DNA from: Pannonibacter anstelovis
GTDB lineage: Bacteria; Pseudomonadota; Alphaproteobacteria; Rhizobiales; Stappiaceae
Length of the DNA stretch: 64,000 bases
Assembly (NCBI RefSeq): GCF_036881715.1
Contig: NZ_JBAKBF010000013.1
Span: 66,730 to 130,729 of the forward strand
Direction of reading: 5' to 3'
Shown here in pieces: positions 17,957 to 25,938 of the stretch; positions within the stretch are counted from its first letter, which is position 1, and each line of letters opens with the position of its first letter. A program made the position numbers and the translations under genes. The notes beneath the pieces were generated by a model. The model searched no databases. It was given only the letters and a program-made list of their open reading frames with translations, and had not been told where the DNA came from.

Positions 17957-18278
17957 ACGCCGGAACCTTCATGGGCAGCCTCAAGGACCGTTTCCTTGGC
18001 ACGGCCTCTCCGCTCCCCTCGCCCTGGTGGGCAGCAACATCCACACAAGGCGTCGGAATGCGCCCTAAACACAGATTTGATCGTGGAAAAGATGAGCTGT
18101 TCCAGATTCTCGCTCCTCTGGCTGAGGCCTCTCATTTCCCCTCCCCCTTGAGGGGAGGGGAGCAGATAGGCCGTGCCGGATAAAAAACGGCTGCCACCTT
18201 GTACCAAATCCCTGAAACGTCTTTCTGCACGATGTGCTCAAGGCAGGAGAGGGGCACTGTAGCCAAATGTTAGGCAAC
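17957..18278. other. Intergenic region with a C/G-rich hairpin, no gene seen
   Basis: No convincing coding frame is present in these 322 bp. The region must hold the promoter of the GH2 gene (minus strand) and the 3' end of the amino acid:carrier-protein operon. It contains a strong hairpin: CCCCTCCCC (18138-18146) and GGGGAGGGG (18152-18160). This kind of GC-rich stem is commonly a dispersed intergenic repeat rather than a factor-independent terminator, because no T-run follows on either strand. Confidence 0.6.
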
Positions 18279-19280
18279 TCAGCCACGCACGTCATCACAA
18301 ACCGCCACCAGCCCTGCCGCCAGTTCATCCCAGGCATCCGCTGCAGGCATCAAGGCAGGCGTAAGCCGGTCGAAGGACTTGCGCATCACGGCGCGGGCGA
18401 GCTGAAACTGAACGGACTTGGCGCAGGACGAAATGGTTCTGGCATGAGATGACAGGGGGGCGAGACCGGCCAGTTCCGGTTGGTGATCCGCGAGCCAGTC
18501 AAGATGAGCGGCGAACAGCTCGAAATTTGCACCCAGCTGGCGCAGGGTGTTGAAGGCATAGAGGTGGAAGAAACCGAAGGGCCGCTCCGCAAACGCCTCC
18601 ACCTGCCCGGCAAAGACAGCGGCAAAGCTGCGCACCGGGTTGGCTTCAGGCCTTGCTGCAACATGGCGGGCGAGGATCTTCGCGGCGCGCTGCGCAATCT
18701 CCGGCCCCTGCGGCAGCTCAACCGGGAACTTGACGAATTCGGTATAGGGCAGCAGCGGCAGCGCGTCCGGCGCGGCGTTGCGGTGGAAGATGCCGTCGAA
18801 ATCCTCCCCCTCCAGCCGGTGCAGGCCGAGGTTATGGAAATAGTCCATCTGCCGGGCTTCAAGGTCGAGCCGGTTGATGGCCACCGTCGTCTTGCCGTGT
18901 TCCTTGCGGTAGGCGGTGCCCTGCGTGTCCGGCAGGAAGAAGCTGTCCAGCTCGACAAGACACAGCCGCCCGCGGAGGATCTGCTCTGCCACATGCAGCT
19001 CCACCCGGTCATAGATGGCAAGTTCCGTCACCCGCAGGCCGAAGAGCGTTTCCAGATCCTCCAGCGGCACCTTGAAGAAGGTGAACTGGTCGCCCTCGAA
19101 ATCCTGCGTGATGGCAAAGCCCAGCGCTGCCTCAGGCGGCAGGCCGAGCGCAGCCAGAACCTCGATCCATATGTCGAGATAGCAGTTGGTTTCCGGCCAG
19201 TCGCGCGACAGGTCATGCAAGGCATGGCGCTGATAGGTCTCGGGCGAAAGCGCCGGAAACACCTTGTCCGTCACGGCCAT
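18279..19280 (-). CDS. DUF1839 family protein of the aminoacyl-carrier-protein operon
   Basis: A 333-residue soluble protein of unknown function, recognised as DUF1839. The start was placed at the ATG at 19280, one base after the ligase stop codon, which gives the N-terminus MAVTDKVFPALSPETYQRHALH. Conserved-looking stretches are WPETNCYLDIWIE, DFEGDQFTFFK, a Cys-Asp-type LCLVELDSFFLPDTQGTAYR segment and KTTVAINRLDLEARQMDYFHNLGL. The single Cys in NCYLD followed by His and Asp residues would suit a thiol-dependent transfer from a carrier-protein thioester, but this is speculation. Last gene of the operon ACP, flavoenzyme, ligase, DUF1839. Confidence 0.8.
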   Translation of the reverse strand: MAVTDKVFPALSPETYQRHALHDLSRDWPETNCYLDIWIEVLAALGLPPEAALGFAITQDFEGDQFTFFKVPLEDLETLFGLRVTELAIYDRVELHVAEQILRGRLCLVELDSFFLPDTQGTAYRKEHGKTTVAINRLDLEARQMDYFHNLGLHRLEGEDFDGIFHRNAAPDALPLLPYTEFVKFPVELPQGPEIAQRAAKILARHVAARPEANPVRSFAAVFAGQVEAFAERPFGFFHLYAFNTLRQLGANFELFAAHLDWLADHQPELAGLAPLSSHARTISSCAKSVQFQLARAVMRKSFDRLTPALMPAADAWDELAAGLVAVCDDVRG

Positions 19281-19281
19281 C

Positions 19282-20190
19282 TCAGCCCCACAGCACCTTG
19301 CGCACCCCGGCCGGCCAGCTGCCGGTGTCGAGGCCATGGTGAGCAAACAGCGCCAGCGCCACACGTTCCAGGCCAAAGCCGACGCAGGCCGTATGCGCCA
19401 CTTCACCGTCCGCCGTGGTCAGGCCCCAGGTCTTGCCGAAATGGTCCTGATGGTAGTTGAAGGACAGGCACGCGGTCGGCTTTTCGGTAGACGTCACCGG
19501 CACCAGCAGCTCGAACTTCAGGTTCTGATCGCGCTGGTTGTTGGAGAGCATGCGCCCGGCGCGGCCGAAGAACGGGTCATTGGCCACATCGATGGCGACC
19601 GGCAGGCCGACGCTGGCAATCAGCTCCTGCCCGCGTTCCATCCACGACTGGCGGAAGGCCATCACCTCGTCCGGCGTGCCCATGCGCACATATTCGCGCA
19701 TCCGGAACAGCTGCATGCGCGCCGGATCCTTCGACGGCTCATGACGGAAGCAATAGGACTGAAGATCGAAGATACCGCCGCGCTCCGGCAGCTGCCCGCG
19801 CCGCGCCACGGTGGGATAGAGCGGATAGCAGGCGGCCGGCGTCAGCACGATATCCGTTGCCTCCTGCCCCTTGGTCCAGTCACCACCCTCGGCCATGCAC
19901 TGCAGCAGGTTCACATGGTCCAGCTCGCAGCCGCAGAAGCTGTGCACCGTGCCGGCCAGCTGCGGGAAGCTCTTCATGTAGCCCGAGCCCTCGAAATGGG
20001 CGCGGTTCATGCCCGGCGGAAACCGGATGACCTCGGCCTGCTGGTCTGCCCCGAAGGCCGACACAAGCGCATCGAAGCGCTGGATCACGTCCTCGAACAC
20101 GCCGCCGCGGCCATAAAGGCCGTCAACGCCCGTGTCGATGAGATGACCGGCGGCAAACAGCCGGTCGAGAAGGGAAGCCTGCATGTCCAT
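19282..20190 (-). CDS. Amino acid:[carrier protein] ligase (seryl-tRNA-synthetase-like)
   Basis: Class II aminoacyl-tRNA-synthetase catalytic core without a tRNA-binding arm (302 residues). Characterised relatives in Bradyrhizobium activate small amino acids (mainly glycine or alanine) with ATP and load them on the phosphopantetheine arm of a carrier protein instead of tRNA. Motif 2 is FRHE (148-151), motif 3 GFGLERVALAL (271-281). Cys121, Glu166 and Cys269 have the same spacing as the Cys-Glu-Cys zinc site of atypical SerRS-like ligases as I recall it. The ATG at 20190 is preferred because GGGGGA precedes it; an upstream TTG at 20229 would overlap the dehydrogenase gene. The partner carrier protein is encoded two genes upstream. 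Confidence 0.9.
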   Translation of the reverse strand: MDMQASLLDRLFAAGHLIDTGVDGLYGRGGVFEDVIQRFDALVSAFGADQQAEVIRFPPGMNRAHFEGSGYMKSFPQLAGTVHSFCGCELDHVNLLQCMAEGGDWTKGQEATDIVLTPAACYPLYPTVARRGQLPERGGIFDLQSYCFRHEPSKDPARMQLFRMREYVRMGTPDEVMAFRQSWMERGQELIASVGLPVAIDVANDPFFGRAGRMLSNNQRDQNLKFELLVPVTSTEKPTACLSFNYHQDHFGKTWGLTTADGEVAHTACVGFGLERVALALFAHHGLDTGSWPAGVRKVLWG

Positions 20191-20221
20191 GTGTCCCCCG
20201 GAAATCGCTTTTTGAAATGTC

Positions 20222-21403
20222 TCAGCCAAGCAGGCTGGTGTCCTGCCGGTTCATCAGCAGAAGCGTGGATGTGTTGCCCAGAATGCGGTCGTTGGAAATC
20301 ATCAGCTGCGCCGAATGGGCATCGCGCAGGTGACGGCCAAGGCTGTAGGGCGTGCCATTCTTGTAGCCCATGATGCCGCAGACCAGCAGGCAGTGGTTGA
20401 TGATGTCGAGGATCGTCTGGGAGGAGGCGATCTTCACGTTGTTCATGGAAACGGCAAAACTGATGGAAGACAGCCGCGTCTCGTCTTCCCGCGCCGCCTC
20501 ATACTGCTGCAAGGCCGCCAGAATGTTGGACTTCACCAGTTGCAGCAGGTTGGATGCTTCAGCCAGGCGCAGCGCGCCGGGTGGAACAGTGCCGGGGCTC
20601 TTGCGTGCAGCCGCCTTCACGAAGGCCTGCGCCCGCGCAAAGGCATCAGCTGCAATGCCGAACCACACGCCGCTCCACAGGATGTGCGAATAGACCAGCA
20701 TGGACTGGGCCGCGATCTCGGCAAAGGGCTTGGGCAGGATCTGGCAGGCAGGCGCCTCACCCTTGAACAGGAACCCGTCCGAGCGGGTTCCACGCATGCC
20801 CAGCGTGTCCCAGTGATGGGTCTTGTCGAGGCTGTACTGCCCTTTCAGAAACACCGTCATGACCTGATCGGACGGCGCACTGTCCGCTTTCGCACGTGAG
20901 GTAACGAGAATGGCGTCCGCTGCCTCCGCATAGGAGATGACGGTCGCGTCCTTCTGCAGCCGGCAGATCCCGTCCGCCACCTCGACGGCACAGATGGAAT
21001 TGCGCAGGTTGCCGCCAATGCCGCCTTCGGTGGTGGCGGAGGCGAGCAGAAGCTGTTCATCCGCGATCCGGCGCATAAAGCCTTCGTGCCACGCATCACC
21101 CTGCCCGTGCGCCACAAGGCTCGACACCTTGATCTGGTGCATGGCGAAGATCATGCCCGAAGCTGAACAGGCCTGACCGAGAACGGAGCAGACTTCCGCC
21201 AATTCTGCGGTGGAGGCACCTTCGCCGCCCAGAAACACAGGAATCTGCAGACCCAGCAGGCGCTCCGCCCGCATGGCATCCAGCGCCTCCTGCGGGAAGC
21301 GGCCGGAAGCGTCAACATCATCCGCATGGGCGCCAGCCACGGCCGCAGCGCGCCTTGCACGCTCAGCGAGGGCCAGGGCACGAACCGGCCGCAACTCGTT
21401 CAT
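20222..21403 (-). CDS. Acyl-CoA dehydrogenase-like flavoprotein of the aminoacyl-carrier-protein operon
   Basis: A 393-residue acyl-CoA dehydrogenase-superfamily enzyme: helical N-domain, beta-barrel with the flavin-contacting region LLASATTEGGIGGN and WDTLGMRGTRSDGFLF, and C-terminal helical bundle ending ILGNTSTLLLMNRQ. Such enzymes oxidise Calpha-Cbeta or Calpha-N bonds of thioesters using FAD, and several act on carrier-protein-bound aminoacyl groups. Here it lies between the carrier protein and the ligase, so the natural inference is oxidation of an aminoacyl-S-carrier protein. Its ATG shares one base with the ACP stop codon (TGATG), a sign of coupled translation. No Glu at the usual end-of-barrel position could be assigned with certainty. 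Confidence 0.85.
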   Translation of the reverse strand: MNELRPVRALALAERARRAAAVAGAHADDVDASGRFPQEALDAMRAERLLGLQIPVFLGGEGASTAELAEVCSVLGQACSASGMIFAMHQIKVSSLVAHGQGDAWHEGFMRRIADEQLLLASATTEGGIGGNLRNSICAVEVADGICRLQKDATVISYAEAADAILVTSRAKADSAPSDQVMTVFLKGQYSLDKTHHWDTLGMRGTRSDGFLFKGEAPACQILPKPFAEIAAQSMLVYSHILWSGVWFGIAADAFARAQAFVKAAARKSPGTVPPGALRLAEASNLLQLVKSNILAALQQYEAAREDETRLSSISFAVSMNNVKIASSQTILDIINHCLLVCGIMGYKNGTPYSLGRHLRDAHSAQLMISNDRILGNTSTLLLMNRQDTSLLG

Positions 21404-21651
21404 CACGCCACCTGTCCAGCTGTCAGCGAGGCAACGGCCGCAGAAATCGCCGCGATCGAGGCAAAGGTCTTGCGGTTCAGAAGTGTCTCGGGAAACTCGA
21501 TGTCGAAGGCATCTTCCAGGCCCAGCATCAGCTGCACGGAAGCAAAGGACGACAGTCCGGCTTCGTACAGATCATCCTCATCGCGCAGCGTATCGACGGG
21601 CACAGGCAATCCGCCATGCCGGGAAATCAGGTCACGGATCGTAGCAGTCAT
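21403..21651 (-). CDS. Acyl carrier protein, probable partner of the amino acid ligase
   Basis: An 82-residue phosphopantetheine-binding carrier protein. Helix 2 starts with the attachment motif GLSSFASVQL, so Ser35 is the predicted 4'-phosphopantetheine site (Gly-Leu-Ser-Ser in place of the usual Gly-Leu-Asp-Ser). An acidic DLRDEDDLYEAG-like stretch precedes it and a helix with DAFDIEFPE follows, as in AcpP. It is the first gene of the operon and overlaps the flavoenzyme gene, so it is a dedicated carrier and not the housekeeping fatty acid AcpP. It would carry the amino acid loaded by the ligase at 19282-20190. Confidence 0.9.
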   Translation of the reverse strand: MTATIRDLISRHGGLPVPVDTLRDEDDLYEAGLSSFASVQLMLGLEDAFDIEFPETLLNRKTFASIAAISAAVASLTAGQVA

Positions 21652-21899
21652 GAATTATCAACCCCAAACAACGCCAGCCATGTCCTTGCGCACCAGCCAG
21701 TGATGGAACTTGGCAGCGAGGATAGGCAATCGTGGGGATCATGGCACGCGCAAAGATACAATACAGTTAAATCAAGACTGCAATTCGTCTGATTTCATTA
21801 ACCAGCGATAAACTTACTCTGCGTTCTCAGGTCTTTTCCCTTAGGAAACCGCCAAGGCAGCGTGTCTGCATGGGCTTGTGGACCGGAAGCTGCCTTGCC

Positions 21900-22433
21900 C
21901 TACACCAGCATCCGGCGCAGCGTGTCATCCCGCAGCACGAAATGATGATGCAGCGCCGCTGCAATGTGCAGGAAGACGAGGGCGGTGAAGGCCAGCCCCA
22001 GCACCATATGCAGGCGGAAGAGACTGGCCGCCAGTTCCCGGTCCTGCCCTGTCAGCGGCGGCAGGGTGAACAGGCCGAACACCTGAATGGCTGCGCCATA
22101 GGCAGACGTCGCCACCCAGCCGATCAATGGATTGAGGAGCAGAAAGCCATAAAGCAGCACATGGACCGTCTCTGCCGCCCGGCGCTGCCAGATGGGAATG
22201 GAAGCAGGCAGAGGCTGCGGCGGATGGCGCAGCCGCCAGAAGAGACGCGCCAGCGTCAACACCATCAGCACGACGCCAACCGAGCGGTGAAAGTCGAACA
22301 GACTGTTCTGCAGACTGCCAGGGCCGACACGGATCATGATGAAGCCCGCCGGCACCATGGCCAGAACAAGCCCCGCCGTTACCCAGTGAAACAGGCGGGC
22401 GCCGCCACCATACCGGAACGTATCGCTTCCCAT
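21900..22433 (-). CDS. Cytochrome b561 family protein
   Basis: A 177-residue four-helix membrane cytochrome of the prokaryotic b561 (CybB/YceJ) type, which transfers electrons between quinol and small acceptors such as superoxide. Histidines in the expected helical positions are visible: LFHW in helix 1, FDFHRSVG at the start of helix 2, ETVHVLLYG in helix 3 and VFLHIAAALHHHF in helix 4. A loop rich in Pro separates helices. The ATG at 22433 is used; a GTG lies just upstream. It stands alone, divergent from the RibD-like gene across about 280 bp. A 9-bp dyad (CAAGGCAGC, 21853-21861, with its complement at 21889-21897) follows the stop. Confidence 0.88.
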   Translation of the reverse strand: MGSDTFRYGGGARLFHWVTAGLVLAMVPAGFIMIRVGPGSLQNSLFDFHRSVGVVLMVLTLARLFWRLRHPPQPLPASIPIWQRRAAETVHVLLYGFLLLNPLIGWVATSAYGAAIQVFGLFTLPPLTGQDRELAASLFRLHMVLGLAFTALVFLHIAAALHHHFVLRDDTLRRMLV

Positions 22434-22713
22434 CACGGCCTCTCCCTGCTGCCTTTATGCCACGCAGGATCGCATGCATGGCGCTGAAGGCAAGGCCTGT
22501 CACGATTACGTGAGGCCTGCATCGGAACACCTCCTGCGTGCGTAAAATCGACAAAGACAGGGTAAACCCTATTTACCCCTGCTAAAATTGGTTCGAGGGC
22601 GAACTTCAGGCCAGGGTGCGCCAGGCGGTGTTTGAGTATTTCAGGCCAGAATGCCGCAGCATCACTGGCCCTGAAACCAGAGGGTGGAGAGGCGCGAAGT
22701 GAGGTCAACACGG

Positions 22714-23559
22714 ATGCCAGCGGCACTGACAGCAGGCCAAACGACGCAAGCGGCAAAGCATCGGCCCCAGCGGGATCCAGCGCTCCGCCTGACTTCCTTT
22801 GCCGAAGACGAGGATTGGCGGTCAGTGCTGGCCGCAGCCCGCGCGCCCGGAAAACCCCTGCCGCAACGGTGGGAGAGCCTTTTTGGCCCTTTGATCCACA
22901 TGAGGCCGGATGAAACGCGCGTGGTCGGCCAGCTTGGCCAATCCCTCGACGGACGCATCGCCACGGTCAGCGGTCATTCAAAATACATCAACGGCCCCGG
23001 CTGCCTGTCACATCTGCACCGGTTGCGTGCGGTCTGTGATGTGGTGGTGGTTGGCGCCGGAACGGCCATCGCCGACGATCCGCAGCTGAATGTGCGCCTT
23101 GTGGAAGGGCCGAACCCTGCTCGGGCCATCATCGATCCGAATGGCCGTGTGCCGCGCGACCTGCGCCTGTTTGAAGATGACGGCACCCGGCACCTGGCTG
23201 TGACCGCCGTGGGCACAGAGGGAGACTGGCCCGAAGGGGTGGAAGTGCTGCGCCTGCCCCGGCTTGCCTGTGGCGGGCTTTGTCCATCGGCTATAGTTCA
23301 GGCTCTGGCAAAGGCGGGTTTGCGCCGTATCCTGATCGAGGGTGGCAGCCAGACAATTTCACGTTTCATCACCGCACGCAGCCTCGACCGGCTGCACCTG
23401 CTCATAGCGCCGATGATCATCGGCGCGGGGAAAATGGGGCTGGAGCTTTCGCCAATCCAGACCCTGCAGGAGGCCCTGCGTCCGCGCATGACGCCCCATC
23501 AGGCCGGAGACGAGGTGTTGCTCGATTGCGACCTGCGGTCCTGCCCGGTCTATTCCTGA
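22714..23559 (+). CDS. RibD C-terminal-domain-like (pyrimidine/pterin) reductase
   Basis: A 281-residue protein whose body (from about residue 75) is the dihydrofolate-reductase-like reductase domain of RibD; the zinc deaminase domain of RibD is absent. Seen: VVGQLGQSLDGRIA at the domain start, DVVVVGAGTAIADDPQLNVR in the NADPH-binding part, and RRILIEGGSQTISRFI, matching the conserved Glu-Gly-Gly. Such stand-alone reductases act on ribosylated pyrimidines or on pterin-like intermediates. The first 60 or so residues are Ala/Arg-rich and of unknown use. It converges on the minus-strand operon with the pterin-synthase-like gene. ATG at 22714, preceded by GAGGT, is preferred over a GTG at 22684. 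Confidence 0.78.
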   Translation: MPAALTAGQTTQAAKHRPQRDPALRLTSFAEDEDWRSVLAAARAPGKPLPQRWESLFGPLIHMRPDETRVVGQLGQSLDGRIATVSGHSKYINGPGCLSHLHRLRAVCDVVVVGAGTAIADDPQLNVRLVEGPNPARAIIDPNGRVPRDLRLFEDDGTRHLAVTAVGTEGDWPEGVEVLRLPRLACGGLCPSAIVQALAKAGLRRILIEGGSQTISRFITARSLDRLHLLIAPMIIGAGKMGLELSPIQTLQEALRPRMTPHQAGDEVLLDCDLRSCPVYS

Positions 23560-23579
23560 TAGCAGGGCCTTTGATGCTC

Positions 23580-23637
23580 GTGCCTCATGCCTTGAACTTG
23601 CTCATGTGCAGCACGGGCTTGACCAGCTCTCAATGAG
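23580..23637 (-). repeat. Dispersed intergenic repeat, copy 3 (reverse orientation)
   Basis: Read on the minus strand, this begins at the methyltransferase stop and matches copy 1 at 48299-48360 at most positions over about 60-70 bp, including the near-identical stretch TGGTCAAGCCCGTGC. Read in the frame of the methyltransferase it encodes ELVKPVLHMSKFKA and then a stop, closely parallel to the peptide encoded by copy 1. Confidence 0.6.
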
Positions 23638-24430
23638 GCAAGGCGGCAATGTCGAGATGGCCGACCTGAAGAGTTGAGCGGCCGGCAGCGATTTCAGCCA
23701 GACGGAAGGCGAGCCAGCCCGCCAGACCGGCAGCATCAATGCCCATATCGCGGGCGGCGTCTGCCCAGCCGCGCACAAGCTCTTCCTGAAAAGCACCCTG
23801 CTCTGGCCCGGCCTGCCAGTCGGACGTGCCCTGCACCACCCGGTAGCCTGCCCTTTCGAAGGCGCCAATCGTATAGGCCGCAGCATCCGGGCCCAGCGCC
23901 GGGCCAAAGCCCTTGTCCGTCTGCTGGTGCGCATTCATTGCAAGACGCACGGTTTCATCCAGCGGATGGGGCGGAAAACAGACCGCACGGCCATCATAGG
24001 TGAGACTGGCGAGAAAGGGCTTGCCCGCAGCGCTGACCGCAGCGGCAAGGGCATCAGCAAAGGCGGCCGTGACCAGATCCAGAAAGGCCGATGTCGTCAC
24101 CCCATCCGTTGCTGCCAGATCCAGAACGCCAAAACCTGCGGCCAGATCCGTCTCCCTACAGTCAATGGCAGTTCCGGCGAGACCCGCCAGCCGGATCTTG
24201 GCCTGTGCCAGCAGGGCCGGATCATGATCGGTCAACAGCCACCTTTGACCCTGGGCAAGCCTGGGCGCAAGCGCGGCGACGGTTGCACCCGTGCCGCTGG
24301 CCAGATCCGTCAGATGCGGCGGGCGCCCCTGCGGCAGGGCGTCGAGAAATGCCGCTTCCACGGCGGTGTTGCGCGCCGCCTCATCGACGGGGGAGCGCAG
24401 AGCAAGCCATTCAGCCGAAAATCCGGCCAT
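23630..24430 (-). CDS. Class I SAM-dependent methyltransferase
   Basis: A 266-residue Rossmann-fold methyltransferase. The S-adenosylmethionine loop is LTDLASGTGATVAAL, followed by the acidic LLTDHDPALL at the end of strand 2 and a DLAATDGVTTSAFLDL segment at motif III. The substrate-facing C-terminal half gives no specificity. The ATG at 24430 follows AGGAGAGAGGAAAG, a good ribosome site; a GTG at 24454 would overlap the GT4 stop by 4 nt. It is the last gene of the operon dehydrogenase, pterin-synthase-like, GT4, methyltransferase, so it probably methylates a glycosylated or reduced small molecule made there (inference). Confidence 0.85.
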   Translation of the reverse strand: MAGFSAEWLALRSPVDEAARNTAVEAAFLDALPQGRPPHLTDLASGTGATVAALAPRLAQGQRWLLTDHDPALLAQAKIRLAGLAGTAIDCRETDLAAGFGVLDLAATDGVTTSAFLDLVTAAFADALAAAVSAAGKPFLASLTYDGRAVCFPPHPLDETVRLAMNAHQQTDKGFGPALGPDAAAYTIGAFERAGYRVVQGTSDWQAGPEQGAFQEELVRGWADAARDMGIDAAGLAGWLAFRLAEIAAGRSTLQVGHLDIAALPH

Positions 24431-24450
24431 CCGTCTTTCCTCTCTCCTGA

Positions 24451-25536
24451 TCACGCCGGGATGCGGATCCCGGCTGCATCAAGCGCATCCGAGAACTGCC
24501 GCGCAGCCTCCGTCCAGTCCGGCATCCGCTCTGCCGCAGCGCGCGCTTCTGCGGCCAACTGCTGGCGCAAGGCACTGCCGGTCATCAGCCTGCGCAGTGC
24601 TTCACGTAAATCTTCTACGCTGCCGGGCAGCACATAGATCCCGCCGCCGCCGGACAAGCTGCGCTCGACCGCAGGGCCGCCACTGCCGATGACAGGCAAT
24701 CCACGGGCCAGCGCCTCGGTAAAGGCCATGCCGAAGCCCTCATAGCGGCTGGCAAGCACGAAAAGATCAGCCGCAGCATAGGCTGCCTCCAGCACGGTGC
24801 TGGACAATGCGCCGTGCAGGGTGATCCGCTGTTCCAGCCCATATGCCGCGATCTGTTGCAGGATTGCAGCGTGGCAGGCTTCATCCAGAATGCCGCCGGC
24901 CACTTCCAGCTGCCAGTCAAACTGCGTCAGCCCGGCTAGCGCCTCCACCAGCACGTCATACCCCTTGCGCGGCACGATGGAGCCAACGGCCAGAAGACGC
25001 AGAACCGGCCCGCCACTGCCCATGGCCTGCGGTGCCCTGTCCGTACCAGGCTCAACCACGTGCAGATGCGCTGATGGCACGGCGAAAAGCACCCGCACGC
25101 GCTCCGCCGTTGCGTGACTGGTGACGATCACTTCATGGGCATGGCGCAAGGCGTCGCGTTCAGCCGCCTCAAGCTGGCTGGCAGTCTGCGGATCCAGACC
25201 GCTTTCAAGGCACAGCGGATGATGCAGCAGGCATACGAGTGTCAGCCGTGGCGCGAGGCGCGCGGCGGCGGCACCCAGCAGCGCATAAGCGAGACCATCC
25301 ACCACCAGCAGTGTGCCGTCCGGCAGCGCCTCAAGGGCCCTTTCAGCGTTGCTAAGCACCTCCTGCTCCGGAAAGGGAAAACCGTACCCCAGTTCCAGCA
25401 GTTTCACGTCTCTGCCAAGTTCCCTCAGCCCGGCGATGATGCGCCGGTCATAGCCATACCCGCCGGTCGGCGTGTCGAGATCGCCCGGGAAAGCAAAGAC
25501 AACGGGGGCTTTGGGGGCAGAGGCTTCACTTTTCAT
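24451..25536 (-). CDS. Family 4 glycosyltransferase of the pterin-like operon
   Basis: A 361-residue GT-B glycosyltransferase with VVFAFPGDLDTPTGGYGYD at the N-terminus (Gly loop), LRLLAVGSIVPRKGYDVLV at the start of the second domain and the donor-site stretch SRYEGFGMAFTEALARGLPV with the E-x7-E pattern. It overlaps the pterin-synthase-like gene by 4 nt (ATGA), so the two are translated together. The context of dehydrogenase, PTPS homologue and methyltransferase suggests that it glycosylates a small heterocycle instead of a polysaccharide; pterin glycosyltransferases are known in cyanobacteria, though this protein need not be an orthologue. Confidence 0.87.
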   Translation of the reverse strand: MKSEASAPKAPVVFAFPGDLDTPTGGYGYDRRIIAGLRELGRDVKLLELGYGFPFPEQEVLSNAERALEALPDGTLLVVDGLAYALLGAAAARLAPRLTLVCLLHHPLCLESGLDPQTASQLEAAERDALRHAHEVIVTSHATAERVRVLFAVPSAHLHVVEPGTDRAPQAMGSGGPVLRLLAVGSIVPRKGYDVLVEALAGLTQFDWQLEVAGGILDEACHAAILQQIAAYGLEQRITLHGALSSTVLEAAYAAADLFVLASRYEGFGMAFTEALARGLPVIGSGGPAVERSLSGGGGIYVLPGSVEDLREALRRLMTGSALRQQLAAEARAAAERMPDWTEAARQFSDALDAAGIRIPA

Positions 25537-25934
25537 GCCACAGGCGCCTCATACCAGGCTCGGGCCACATGGGATTCGGAGATGGTCACACGGATTGCAT
25601 GGATTTCGTTGCCCGGACGGCCCAACCGGTTGTCCCTTGCAGCTTGTGCCAGATGGTCATGCACATGCTTGGTCAGGAACTCGGTGGTGGTGTTGATCCC
25701 GGCGAACTCCGGCACTTCATCGAGATTGCGGTAGTTCAGCGGCGACAGCACTTCCTTCAGTGCATCATGGGCACGGCCGATGTCGATCACAACACCATTG
25801 GCATCCAGGCGGTCCGCCAGAAAGGCGGCATCGACCACGAAAGTTGCCCCATGCAGCGCCTGCGCCGGGCCGAACAGCTCTCCCTTGAAGGAATGGGCAA
25901 TCATCACATGGTCGCGGACTTCAACGGCAAACAT
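25533..25934 (-). CDS. 6-pyruvoyltetrahydropterin synthase / QueD homologue with altered active site
   Basis: A 133-residue member of the PTPS/QueD T-fold family, which converts dihydroneopterin triphosphate to 6-pyruvoyl- or 6-carboxy-tetrahydropterin. Fold signs: IAHSF (His14, zinc ligand), LHGATFVV (His28, zinc ligand), GVVIDIGRAHDALKEVL, INTTTEFLTKHV and Glu120 in ISESHVARAWY. Against E. coli QueD three key residues are replaced: the catalytic Cys is Ala24, the third zinc His (HGH) is Ala30, and the catalytic His pair is Tyr68-Arg69. It is therefore unlikely to do the standard reaction. A GGAG site precedes the ATG; it lies 4 nt after the dehydrogenase gene and overlaps the GT4 gene. Confidence 0.85.
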   Translation of the reverse strand: MFAVEVRDHVMIAHSFKGELFGPAQALHGATFVVDAAFLADRLDANGVVIDIGRAHDALKEVLSPLNYRNLDEVPEFAGINTTTEFLTKHVHDHLAQAARDNRLGRPGNEIHAIRVTISESHVARAWYEAPVA

Positions 25935-25938
25935 TCAC

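Noticed and set aside
18279..21651. Nonribosomal peptide synthetase cluster
   Set aside because: A carrier protein and a ligase are present, but there is no adenylation, condensation or thioesterase domain; activation is done by the SerRS-like ligase.
21853..21897. Rho-independent terminator after cytochrome b561
   Set aside because: The 9-bp dyad has a 27-nt loop and no T-run on the minus strand.
25533..25934. queD of queuosine synthesis
   Set aside because: No queC, queE or queF neighbour, and three active-site residues are changed.
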